Assembly (NCBI RefSeq): GCF_027158205.1
Contig: NZ_JAPVLU010000006.1
Location: forward strand, 184,684 to 248,683
Direction of reading: 5' to 3'
DNA: 64,000 bases
Source of the DNA: Streptomyces sp. H39-S7
GTDB taxonomy: Bacteria > Actinomycetota > Actinomycetes > Streptomycetales > Streptomycetaceae
The stretch's first letter is position 1. Each line of letters starts with the position of its first letter. This document shows, piece after piece, positions 1 through 8,013 of the stretch. Position numbers and translations under genes: made by a program. Under the pieces are notes generated by a model, which saw only the letters and a list, made by a program, of their open reading frames with translations, did no database searches and had not been told where the DNA came from.

Positions 1-501
1 CCGTGCGGTGACGTCGGCGGCCAGCCGCAGCGCGTCGCCCGGGCGCAGCGCCACGCGCTCGCCCGCGGTGATCCGGGTGCCGCGCACGAAGGTGCCGTTG
101 GTCGAGCCCTCGTCGGTGATCCAGGCGGAGCCGTCGGGGTCGACGCCGACGCTGGCGTGCAGCCGGGACAGGTTGTCGCGGCCGACGAGGAAGCGCACGG
201 ACGGGCACTGCTGCGGATCCCGGCCGAGCCGGATGCGGCCGCCCGGTTCGATGACGGCCGCGCCGTCGGGGAAGACGAGCCGCAGCACCCGGCCGGGCGC
301 GTCACGGCGGGTGATGCCCGGCACCGGCACCTGTGGCGGCAGCGTCAACGTCACCGCCGACGGAACGGCCGCCGGCGCGGGAGCCGCCATCAGGGCGAAC
401 GGTACGTAGCAGCCCCGGCAGACGAGTTGGCCGGAGACCGCGCCGGCCAGGCCGCACTCCGGGCAGGGCCGGCCGGCGCCGTCGTCATCACCGTGGTGCA
501 T
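1..501 (-). CDS. FHA-domain protein with N-terminal zinc ribbon (3' end cut by window edge)
   Basis: The gene reads leftward off the window; 167 codons are visible and the end is missing. Near the N-terminus two cysteine pairs (C13/C16 and C28/C31) form a short zinc ribbon. A proline/alanine/valine-rich linker follows, then from about residue 75 a forkhead-associated domain with the expected GRIRLGRD, SRLHAS and STNGTF signatures, which in the family bind phosphothreonine peptides. Such proteins usually act as readers of Ser/Thr kinase signalling; the partner is not visible here. The ATG at 501 was chosen because it is the first start before the ribbon. It lies just downstream of the siderophore operon on the same strand, but 80 bases and an unrelated role suggest it is separate. 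Confidence 0.85.
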   Translation of the reverse strand, partial: MHHGDDDGAGRPCPECGLAGAVSGQLVCRGCYVPFALMAAPAPAAVPSAVTLTLPPQVPVPGITRRDAPGRVLRLVFPDGAAVIEPGGRIRLGRDPQQCPSVRFLVGRDNLSRLHASVGVDPDGSAWITDEGSTNGTFVRGTRITAGERVALRPGDALRLAADVTAR

Positions 502-580
502 CGCGCCCCCGCCTCCCGCTCCCGTGGTCTCCCGACACGGTATCCCCACCCGTTTCCGGGCGTGGAGCGCGAGGCGGGTT

Positions 581-2377
581 TCAGGGGCCGCTCAGGGGGT
601 TGCGGACCGTGCCGTGGACGGCCGCGTGCGGGCGGTCGGGACGGTCGCGGTACCCGTCGAGGTGCAGCCGGTTGCGGTTGAGGCAGAGCCGGTCGATCCG
701 TGGGGTGAGCAGGTCGAAGGTCGCGAAGCGCTCCTTCAGCTCGGGGAAGCGGTCCTGGTGCCGCAGGACCGTCTCGCGGACCAGGGACCAGAAGACGCTC
801 TCCGGGACGCCCAACTGGTCCTCGCACAGCGGCGCGAGGTAGCGGAAGACCCCGATGAAGAGCCCGGAGTGGATGAACTGGGTGAGGAAGGACGGGGGTT
901 CGGTGAGCAGTACCGCGCCGACGTCCGCGGGCATCGCGTCGTGTTCCGGCAGCGGCTCCGCCGAGACGTTGATGTCGTCGACGAAGTCCTTGACGGCGAG
1001 CCGGACGGGGACGTCGTGCTCGTCGAAGACGACGATCGCGTTCTCCCCGTGCGGGGAGAAGACCGTCCCGTACTGGTACAGGAAGTGCAGCAGCGGGGGC
1101 AGCAGGCTCGCGAACAGGTGCCGCAGCCAGACGTACGGCGCCAGACCGGAGCGTTCGACGAGCTCGGCGGTGAAGGAGCGTCCTGACCGGTCGGTGTGCA
1201 GCAGCGCCGCGAGCGTACGGGCCCGCTCGCCGGGGCCGAGCCGGCCGGTCAGCGGCTCGCGCCAGATGCAGCCGAGGAGTTCGCGGTACTGGTAGGGCAC
1301 GCCGGGGATCCGGTCGTACAGCGGGTGTTCGACGGTGATCGAGGCGACCTCGCCGAGCAGGATCACCCGGGTCTCGTCCCGCAGGAACGGATCGGCGTCC
1401 CGCAGCCCGTGCACCCAGGCGGTGACGGCGGGGGCGGCGAGGGTGCGCTCGGTGGGCAGCCCGCGCCAGACGAGGGTGTTGAGGACGGACAACGGCAGCT
1501 TGACCGTGCGGCGGTCCGTGCGGCTGGTGTTGAGGAAGGTCCTGATCGACTGCTGGGGCAGCCGCAGGTCGTTGTCAGTGCCGAGGGGCAGGATGGATCC
1601 GTCGGCGAGATGGGCGGCGAACAGGGGCGCGATCGTCTCCTCCCACTGCCACGGGTGGACGGGTAAGAGGAGGTGGTCGGCGGGGTCGCGGCCCTGGTCG
1701 GTAATGGTGCGGGCGAAGGCGGCGCGGACGTCCGGGGGGAGTTCTTCGGCGTAGAGCCGCTCGGGGGTGTCGAGGGCGGCGACGCCCCGGTACTGGGCGA
1801 GGTCGCGGTGGACGGCGATCCAGGGAAGGCGGTGGTGCCGACGGGCTTCGGGAGCCCAGTGCGCGGCGTCGGCGGCGGAGAAGCCGAGCCGGCCCTTGTT
1901 GGCGACGAGCCAGGGGTGGCCGGTCTGATGGCCTTCGACATCCGCGTAGTCGAGTGCGGCGAGCTCGGCGGCCGTGACCGCCGTGGCGTCGAGGCGGACG
2001 TCGGCCGCGAGGGTCGCCAGGAGCTCGCGGATCAGATGCCCCGTGGTGTCGCCCGGCAGGTCCAGCACGGTGTCGTGCGCGTGGGCGAGGAAGTGCAGCG
2101 GGTCGCCGGTCGGCGTGATGGAGCCGGCGTCCACGTACCAGCTGCCGTAGGCGCCGCGGCGGGCGCGGAACCGGTAGACGACGTCGTCGCGCAGCGCCAG
2201 CCGGTAGGGCGACGCGCCGTCCCCGCTCCCGGAGGCCGCGTCGGCGACGGGACCGGCGTCGGGGTCCGGTTCCGGGGTGATGACGGCCTCGTACGCGTAC
2301 TCGGCGAGCATCTTGGCCAGCATGCGGCGGCCGGCGACCTGCCAGCCGGTGCCTCGGAGCGGGGAGTGGATGGGCAT
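581..2377 (-). CDS. IucA/IucC-family NIS siderophore synthetase (DesD/RhbF-like)
   Basis: This is a full-length (598 aa) NRPS-independent siderophore synthetase. Such enzymes use ATP to adenylate a carboxylate (citrate or a succinylated amine) and condense it with an amine or hydroxylamine. Family signatures are visible: GHPWLVANKGRLGFS in the N-terminal half, LLPVHPWQWEE, a TSRTDRRTVKLPLS-type nucleotide loop, and SPHGENAIVVF with the catalytic HGEN block. The ATG at 2377 is preceded by an AGAGGAG ribosome site; the longer upstream reading frame is non-coding. It is the last gene of a leftward operon with an acyltransferase, a second IucA/IucC enzyme and a diaminobutyrate aminotransferase. 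The set resembles the rhizobactin/schizokinen gene group. Product and exact substrate cannot be read from sequence. Confidence 0.92.
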   Translation of the reverse strand: MPIHSPLRGTGWQVAGRRMLAKMLAEYAYEAVITPEPDPDAGPVADAASGSGDGASPYRLALRDDVVYRFRARRGAYGSWYVDAGSITPTGDPLHFLAHAHDTVLDLPGDTTGHLIRELLATLAADVRLDATAVTAAELAALDYADVEGHQTGHPWLVANKGRLGFSAADAAHWAPEARRHHRLPWIAVHRDLAQYRGVAALDTPERLYAEELPPDVRAAFARTITDQGRDPADHLLLPVHPWQWEETIAPLFAAHLADGSILPLGTDNDLRLPQQSIRTFLNTSRTDRRTVKLPLSVLNTLVWRGLPTERTLAAPAVTAWVHGLRDADPFLRDETRVILLGEVASITVEHPLYDRIPGVPYQYRELLGCIWREPLTGRLGPGERARTLAALLHTDRSGRSFTAELVERSGLAPYVWLRHLFASLLPPLLHFLYQYGTVFSPHGENAIVVFDEHDVPVRLAVKDFVDDINVSAEPLPEHDAMPADVGAVLLTEPPSFLTQFIHSGLFIGVFRYLAPLCEDQLGVPESVFWSLVRETVLRHQDRFPELKERFATFDLLTPRIDRLCLNRNRLHLDGYRDRPDRPHAAVHGTVRNPLSGP

Positions 2378-2463
2378 GGTCGGTGCTCCTCTGCGGGGAC
2401 GGCGCGGCTGCGGACGGGGATCGGCGGAGGTCTCGATGGGCCCAGGGGGTCGGGAAGTGGCGG

Positions 2464-3156
2464 TCAGAGCAGATGCCGCACGGCGCGGTCGCGGATCATC
2501 AGAGCCGCCCGTTTGTCCGGCAGCTCCACTTCCGCGGAGAACCGGTACCCCGCGGCGAGGAACGCGGCGACGGAGGGGGTGTTGCGCAGATCGGGTTCCG
2601 CGATGACGCGCGCGCACGCCGGCCGGCGGTCGAGGACGAGGTCCGCGACGGCGCGCAGCAGCGTGCCGCCCAGACCGCGCGCCCGGTCGTCGACGACCCC
2701 GATGAGCAGGTGCACCCCGGTGTCATGGAGGCGGGAGGGGTAGTAGCGGGCGATGGGGTCGAGATCGGCCCGGTAGATCTCCCAGTAGCTCATGGGGGTG
2801 CCGTCCAGGACGCCGAGGCAGGGGACGCTGCGGCCGTCCCCGTCGAGCTGCCCGCGCAGATGCCGCTCGGTGATCCGCGGTTCTCCGGCGAGTTCCCAGA
2901 ACTCGGCGACCGCCGGGTCGTTCATCCAGCCGGCGATCATCGGCAGATCGCGTTCGACGGTCGCGGGAACGAGCTGGAAGGTGCCCGCCCGGGTGGCCAC
3001 CGGCCCCCAGCCGGCGACGCCGTCGAGCAGGCCGCCGTCCGCGCCCGGGGCCCCGGTGGAGCGCCGCGGATCCGGCGCGTTGAAGAGGGCGAGGACTTCG
3101 TCGGACAGTTTCAGGTCCAGGGTGTCCTCGGTGGTGGAGTCGGCGGGCGGCAGCAC
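2464..3156 (-). CDS. Siderophore-type GNAT acyltransferase (AlcB/RhbD/IucB-like)
   Basis: This 230-residue protein matches the acetyltransferase family of hydroxamate siderophore pathways. The C-terminal two thirds carry the diagnostic pattern: PMIAGWMNDPAVAEFWEL, then SYWEIYRADLD, GVHLLIG, and the acyl-CoA loop DRARGLGGTLLRAV, followed by RVIAEPDLRNTPSVAAF. In the pathway it would acylate the hydroxylated amine before condensation to citrate. It starts at a GTG at 3156 behind GGAGAGGAGGGAG and lies 27 bases after the preceding IucA/IucC gene, so it is surely cotranscribed. The first 60 residues are low-complexity and poorly conserved; a later start cannot be excluded. Confidence 0.85.
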   Translation of the reverse strand: MLPPADSTTEDTLDLKLSDEVLALFNAPDPRRSTGAPGADGGLLDGVAGWGPVATRAGTFQLVPATVERDLPMIAGWMNDPAVAEFWELAGEPRITERHLRGQLDGDGRSVPCLGVLDGTPMSYWEIYRADLDPIARYYPSRLHDTGVHLLIGVVDDRARGLGGTLLRAVADLVLDRRPACARVIAEPDLRNTPSVAAFLAAGYRFSAEVELPDKRAALMIRDRAVRHLL

Positions 3157-3183
3157 GGCTCCCTCCTCTCCTGGTCGGACCGC

Positions 3184-5024
3184 TCAGGCGGCCAGCGGAT
3201 TGCGGATCGTCACGTAGACGGACTGGGTGTCGACCGGGCCGACGAGTTCATCCATACCGTGCAGCCGGGTCAGCAGGTTCGCTTTGCAGCGCAGTGTCGC
3301 GGCCCCGAGCAGTTGTCCGGGCAGCCGGGAGCGTCCGGTGGCCGCCGCCTGGCCGAGGAACCGGCGGAAGGCGGCGAGGAGCAGCCCCTCGCCGGCCAGC
3401 TCCTGGGAGCCGAAGGCGCCGATCAGGCCGAAGACGTTGTTGATGCCGAGGTAGTAGGCGAAGCGCTCGTCGGCGACGGCGTCCTCGACGAAGGTGTCGC
3501 TCTGCGCGCCGATCCCCGGCAGCCGCCGCTCCAGCGCGGCCCGGTGCGACTCGCGGAAGTAGTAACCCTGGTTGTCCCGGTAGCGGCCGCCGGAGGGCCA
3601 GCCGTCCGGGTCGAGCAGCACGAGGGTGTTCTGCTGGTGGGCCTCCAGGGCGACCCCGGCCTCTCCGTCGAGCCACAGGACGGGACGGACGACGGTGTCC
3701 AGGTAGCGCAGGAACCACTCGGTGGCCACGGCGGCGGCCGGACGCCCGGTCCGGGCCGCGAGCCGGCCGATCAGATCGGCCAGCCGCGAGCGCAGAGCGG
3801 GCGCGGGCAGCCCCGGCCAGGGGCGCGGCGACGTGAGGCCGGCCAGGCAGTGGGCCCGGTCGGCGGGGCCGAACGGGTTGTGCCGCAGCACCACGTCCAG
3901 GCCCTGCAGCGGCTCCCCGTCGGGCGCGTTCACCGCGAGCCACGCCGGGTCGCGGACGATGTCGAAGCCGGGGTGCGCGGCGCGCCACTGCTCGGCGAGT
4001 CCGCTGCGCAGCAGCCGGTGGACCTCGGTGCCCCGTCGCAGCTCCTTGCGGAGGTTCTCGCGGCGGGAGTTGGTGATGCGCAGCGCCAGCGAGAGCTTCA
4101 GCATGGCCGGGGCGCCGGACCGGTAGACCGTCCGCACGGAGGACGTCGGGTGCCAGGGGTCGCCGAGCGGGCCGAGGTCGCGCAGCCGTCCGGAAGCGAG
4201 CAGTTCCCGCACCCCGGGCCGGTGCCGCACCTCGCGGGCCTGCCAGGGGTGCAGCGGCAGGGCGGCGGCGCCGTCCGGGAGTTCGAGGCCGGGCCCCGCG
4301 AGGGCGGTGAGGAGCTGCTCGGCGGGGACGGTGCGGCCGCGTTCGGTCCAGGCGGAGTCGGTGGCAACGAGGGAGCGGTCGACGGCGAACCAGTGGAGCG
4401 GGAAGGAGCCGCGCAGTTCGGGAGAGTAGGCGCGGGCCTCCGCCTCGGAGAGCCCCTCCCGGCCCTTGGGCGTGGGATGCAGGGGGTGGCCCAGGAGGAG
4501 TGACTGCTCGGTTTCGAGGAACGGGTCCGTGGTGGCGGGCGCCGCGGGACGCTCCCGCCGGTCGGTGATGAACCGGGCCGTGCAGCGGGCCGAGTCGGCG
4601 ACCCTGCCGACGAGGTCCGTGCCCTCGGCCGGGTCCGTGCCGGCCTCGCGCGCCAGCAGGGCCGCCAGGCAGACGGCGGTCAGCGGCGCCTGGTCGGCGA
4701 GGGCGAGCCGTACGTGGCCGAACCGGTGGTGCCCGGTCGCGGACCAGTGCCGGATCGGAGCGCGGTCTCGCGCACCCAGCAGCGCAGCAGGCTCTCGATC
4801 GACGCCGCGTCGGCCGCCGCGTGGGCGTCGGCCGCTTCGAGGGGATCGGGCCCGGCCGGCGACGGCAGCGACCGCCGCGACTGCGGAGGCACGTGGGACG
4901 GGCCGTCCTGGACGGCCGTGCCGACCAGGACGGGGACGGTCGGCGCGTCCTGGGGGACGGCGCCTGCCGCACCCGCTGTGCTGTCGGCGCCGGGATCGGC
5001 GTTCGTGCCGGGGCATACGGTCAT
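3184..5024 (-). CDS. IucA/IucC-family NIS synthetase, frameshifted near its 5' end
   Basis: This is the second NIS synthetase of the operon. From about 4760 leftward the frame is intact and typical: RHWSATGHHRFGHVRLAL, HPLHPTPKGREG, LPLHPWQAREV, a TSSVRTVYR nucleotide loop, and EAHQQNTLVLL. The N-terminus, however, is in another frame. It begins at ATG 5024 (GGAG ribosome site) and reads through SIESLLRCWVRETALRSG before it must shift at about 4750-4775. The other-frame start at 5016 gives an arginine-rich translation that does not resemble the family. Relatives normally have some 15-25 residues between the WVRE and YWSPTG motifs; here almost none remain, so a deletion not divisible by three, or an assembly error, is likely. 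If real, the enzyme is probably non-functional. Confidence 0.8.
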
Positions 5025-5099
5025 GCCGGTACTCCGTGGGTCGGTGGGCCCGTCGGCCCGGAGGTCTGGGGGTACATCAGCCGTGGCCCGAGGAGCTCG

Positions 5100-6575
5100 T
5101 CATGTGCGATCCTCCACCTCTGCGGCGCCGGTGGACACACCGGAGACCCCAGGGGTGACGGGCGCGCCGGGGGCCCCGCCGTTTCCGGCCACCGCCCGCT
5201 CGGCCGCCGCGATGGCGTCGGCGAGCCGGTCGAGCACCGCCTCGGCCTGCTCGTCGGTGATGGTGAGCGGCGGGAGCAGCCGGACGACGCTGCCGTGCCG
5301 GCCGCCGAGTTCGATGATGAGCCCGCGCCGCAGCGCCTCCTGCCGCACGGCGGCGGCGAGCCGCGGCGCGGCGGGCAGCGACCCGTACTCGTCGGGCTCC
5401 GCCTCGGTGTCGACGAGTTCGAGGCCGATCATCAGCCCCCGGCCCCGCACGTCGCCGACGCACGGATGGTGCGCGGCCAGTCCGCGCAGCCGGGCCGTCA
5501 TCCGGTCGCCCAGGGCGCCGGCCCGCACGTCCAGGCCGTTGTCGCGGACGTACCGCAGGGTGACGGTGCCCGCCGCCATGGCGAGCTGGTTGCCCCGGAA
5601 GGTGCCCGCGTGGGCGCCGGGCCGCCAGGTGTCCAGCTCCTCCCGGTAGACGATGACGGCGAGCGGGAGGCTGCCGCCGATCGCCTTCGAGAGCACCATC
5701 ACGTCGGGCACGATCCCGCTCTGCTCGACGGCCCAGAAGGTGCCGGTGCGGCCGACGCCCGTCTGCACCTCGTCGACGATCAGCGGGATCCCGCGCCGGG
5801 CGGTGATCTCCCGCATCCGGCGCAGCCACGCCTCGGGCGCGGGGATCACGCCGCCTTCGCCCTGCACCACTTCGAGCAGCATTCCGGCGGGCGGCTGGAC
5901 GCCGCCCTTGGGGTCGTCCAGCAGGCTGGCCGTCCACCGGGCGGACAGCTCCGCCCCGCGGTCGCCGCCGGTGCCGAACGGGCAGCGGTAGTCGTACGGG
6001 TACGGGAGCCGGGTCACCCGCGCGTCGGCCTCGCCGACCGTGGCGCGCGCCGCCGTGTCCCCGGTCGCGGCCAGCGCGGCGGCGGTCATGCCGTGGTAGG
6101 CACCGGTGAAGGCCAGCAGCCCGCCGTGGCCGGTGGCGTTGCGCACGAGCTTGATGGCCGCCTCGACCGCGTCCGTGCCGGCGGGTCCGCAGAACTGCAC
6201 CCGCCCGTGGGCGGCCAGTTCCGGCGGCAGCGTCTCGAACAGGGCGGTGGTGAAGGCGTCCTTCACCGGCGTCGCCAGATCGAGGACGTGCAGCGGGGCG
6301 CCGGAGTCCAGGACCGCGCGGATCGCCTCCAGGACGACGGGGTGGTTGTGCCCGAGCGCCAGCGTCCCCGCGCCGGACAGGCAGTCCAGATAGCGGCGGC
6401 CGTCGGCGCCCTCGACCGTCATCCCGCGGGCCCTGACCGGGACGACCGGCAGCGAGCGGGCGTAGGTGCGGGCCGCGGACTCGCGCTGCGACTGCCGCCG
6501 CAGGATTCCCTCCCCCGGCGCGAAGTCGTCCGCCGAAGCCGTCAGTTGGCCCGGCAGGCTCTGGATGGCGGCCAC
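5100..6575 (-). CDS. Diaminobutyrate--2-oxoglutarate aminotransferase (siderophore type)
   Basis: This class III PLP aminotransferase of 491 aa would convert aspartate semialdehyde plus an amino donor to 2,4-diaminobutyrate, the precursor of the 1,3-diaminopropane arm of citrate-hydroxamate siderophores. Visible motifs are YLDCLSGAGTLALGHNHP, CGPAGTDAVEAAIKLVRNATG, AYHGMT, VDEVQTGVGRTGTF and the PLP lysine in VLSKAIGG, with TFRGNQLAMAAG after it. Start is GTG 6575 with a GGAGGAG ribosome site. It is the first gene of the four-gene leftward operon, 75 bases before the next. The C-terminal tail past about residue 460 is glycine/alanine-rich and unconserved. Ectoine and siderophore versions are similar; the neighbours favour the siderophore role. 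Confidence 0.93.
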   Translation of the reverse strand: MAAIQSLPGQLTASADDFAPGEGILRRQSQRESAARTYARSLPVVPVRARGMTVEGADGRRYLDCLSGAGTLALGHNHPVVLEAIRAVLDSGAPLHVLDLATPVKDAFTTALFETLPPELAAHGRVQFCGPAGTDAVEAAIKLVRNATGHGGLLAFTGAYHGMTAAALAATGDTAARATVGEADARVTRLPYPYDYRCPFGTGGDRGAELSARWTASLLDDPKGGVQPPAGMLLEVVQGEGGVIPAPEAWLRRMREITARRGIPLIVDEVQTGVGRTGTFWAVEQSGIVPDVMVLSKAIGGSLPLAVIVYREELDTWRPGAHAGTFRGNQLAMAAGTVTLRYVRDNGLDVRAGALGDRMTARLRGLAAHHPCVGDVRGRGLMIGLELVDTEAEPDEYGSLPAAPRLAAAVRQEALRRGLIIELGGRHGSVVRLLPPLTITDEQAEAVLDRLADAIAAAERAVAGNGGAPGAPVTPGVSGVSTGAAEVEDRT

Positions 6576-6768
6576 GTGCTCACTCCTCCGCTTGACGTCC
6601 CTGTCCGCACTAACGACGCGCCCCTGGTCCGATCACGGTCGGCCGGCAGATCTTTCGCGCCGGAACCGCGGACCCGCCGCACACCGTCCCCCACAGCACC
6701 CGGCATAGTGGGGACCCGCCCCGTCGCCGGGGCCGAATTGCCGTACCACCACCAGGGGGACACAGCCC

Positions 6769-7929
6769 ATGCCATCCATAAGCCGGCCACTGGCCGCCGC
6801 CGCGGTCGCGGCCCTGCTCGCGGTGTCGGCCACCGCCTGCGGGCCGTCCGACGACAAGGCGGATCCCCAGCCGAGCGCCTCGGTCCCGAGTACGGACGGC
6901 CCGAAGCTCCCTTCCGCCCTGCCCACCAGCCTCGGGGACCTCGAGAAGTGGAAGAAGGCGTACCGGGACGGGGCCTGGAAGAACTGGGACAAGGACCAGT
7001 GGCTGCGCAAGGCCTCCGAGTTCATCAACCCGGTCATCGACGGTCTGTGGGACGACGACCGGATGAAGGGCGCGGAGCAGAACGACAAGAAGGTGCCCGA
7101 CGACGTCGCGGCCGACAAGGGCAAGACCGACCCGGTGCCCGCCGTCAACAAGGCCAAGGCCGTCGAGGCGCCGTACCACGAGAACGGGCCCGGCGACGGG
7201 AAGATCTTCTTCGACGGCCCCAAGGGCTCGATGGTCTGCTCCGGCACCGTGGTGAAGGACCCCGCCCACCCGGGCAAGTCCAACCTGGTGTGGACCGCGG
7301 GCCACTGCGTGCACGCGGGTGGCGCGGGCGGCTGGTACCGCAACGTCATCTTCGTCCCGTCCTACAACGACGCGGGGAAGACCGCGGCGCAGCTGAAGGG
7401 CGCCAAGCGCGACCAGCTCGCGCCCCTGGGCGTGTTCTGGGCGGACGGCGCCGCCACCTCCGACCAGTGGATCGCCAACGGCGCGGAGACCGGGGGCAAG
7501 GGTTCCCCGTACGACTTCGCGGTGCTGCACGTGGCCCCGGACAAGGCGAGCGGCACCAAGTCGCTGGAGGAGAAGGTCGGTTCCGCCCTTCCGGTGTGGT
7601 TCAACGCCCCCTCCGTGACGAAGATCGGCAACATCGGCGCCTGGGGCTACCCGGCCGCGCCGCCCTTCGACGGCCAGCGGCTGTACAACTGCACGGGCAA
7701 GGCGGGGCGGCTGTCGATCTTCGCCGACCAGCCGACCGAGTACCGGCTCGGCTGCACGATGACCGGCGGTTCGTCCGGCGGCGGCTGGTACGCCAAGCAG
7801 CCGAACGGTGAGGTGGCGCTGATCAGCAACACCTCGATCGGCCCGGTCACGGCGACCTGGCTGGCGGGCCCGCACCTGGGCGCCGAGGCGAAGGCCGTGT
7901 ACGACAAGGTGAGCAAGCAATTCAAGTAG
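6769..7929 (+). CDS. Secreted trypsin-like serine protease, predicted lipoprotein
   Basis: The product is a 386 aa exported protein. Its signal peptide ends in a lipobox (VSATAC, Cys24), so it should be lipid-anchored to the outer face of the membrane. The mature part begins with a charged stretch rich in Asp and Lys, then a chymotrypsin-fold domain. The catalytic triad is readable as His in WTAGHCV, Asp in SPYDFAVLH and Ser in MTGGSSGGGW. Cysteines near the His and Ser motifs are probably disulfide-bonded. It starts at ATG 6769 behind an AGGGGG site, is divergent from the siderophore operon and convergent with hflX, and ends at a strong terminator. Substrate unknown. Confidence 0.88.
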   Translation: MPSISRPLAAAAVAALLAVSATACGPSDDKADPQPSASVPSTDGPKLPSALPTSLGDLEKWKKAYRDGAWKNWDKDQWLRKASEFINPVIDGLWDDDRMKGAEQNDKKVPDDVAADKGKTDPVPAVNKAKAVEAPYHENGPGDGKIFFDGPKGSMVCSGTVVKDPAHPGKSNLVWTAGHCVHAGGAGGWYRNVIFVPSYNDAGKTAAQLKGAKRDQLAPLGVFWADGAATSDQWIANGAETGGKGSPYDFAVLHVAPDKASGTKSLEEKVGSALPVWFNAPSVTKIGNIGAWGYPAAPPFDGQRLYNCTGKAGRLSIFADQPTEYRLGCTMTGGSSGGGWYAKQPNGEVALISNTSIGPVTATWLAGPHLGAEAKAVYDKVSKQFK

Positions 7930-7938
7930 GGCAACCGA

Positions 7939-7976
7939 AGGAAGGGCCCGCCCCCTGGGGGGGGCGGGCCCTTCCT
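7939..7976. terminator. Strong bidirectional hairpin between protease gene and hflX
   Basis: A 16-base perfect stem (AGGAAGGGCCCGCCCC and its complement) with a six-base loop lies in the 84-base gap between two converging genes. A stem this long and GC-rich is a typical Streptomyces terminator and should stop transcription from both sides. Confidence 0.85.
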
Positions 7977-8013
7977 CATGCGCTCCGGCGAACCGGTCGG
8001 TGCTCGGGCGAGC

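Noticed and set aside
4680..5016. Start of the first IucA/IucC gene at ATG 5016 in the main frame
   Set aside because: The resulting N-terminus is Arg/Gly-rich and unlike the family, whereas the frame from 5024 gives the expected N-terminal motif; a frameshift explains both.
6576..6768. Search for a DmdR/DtxR iron box in front of the siderophore operon
   Set aside because: No sequence resembling TTAGGTTAGGCTAACCTAA was found by eye; a weak variant cannot be excluded without a matrix scan.
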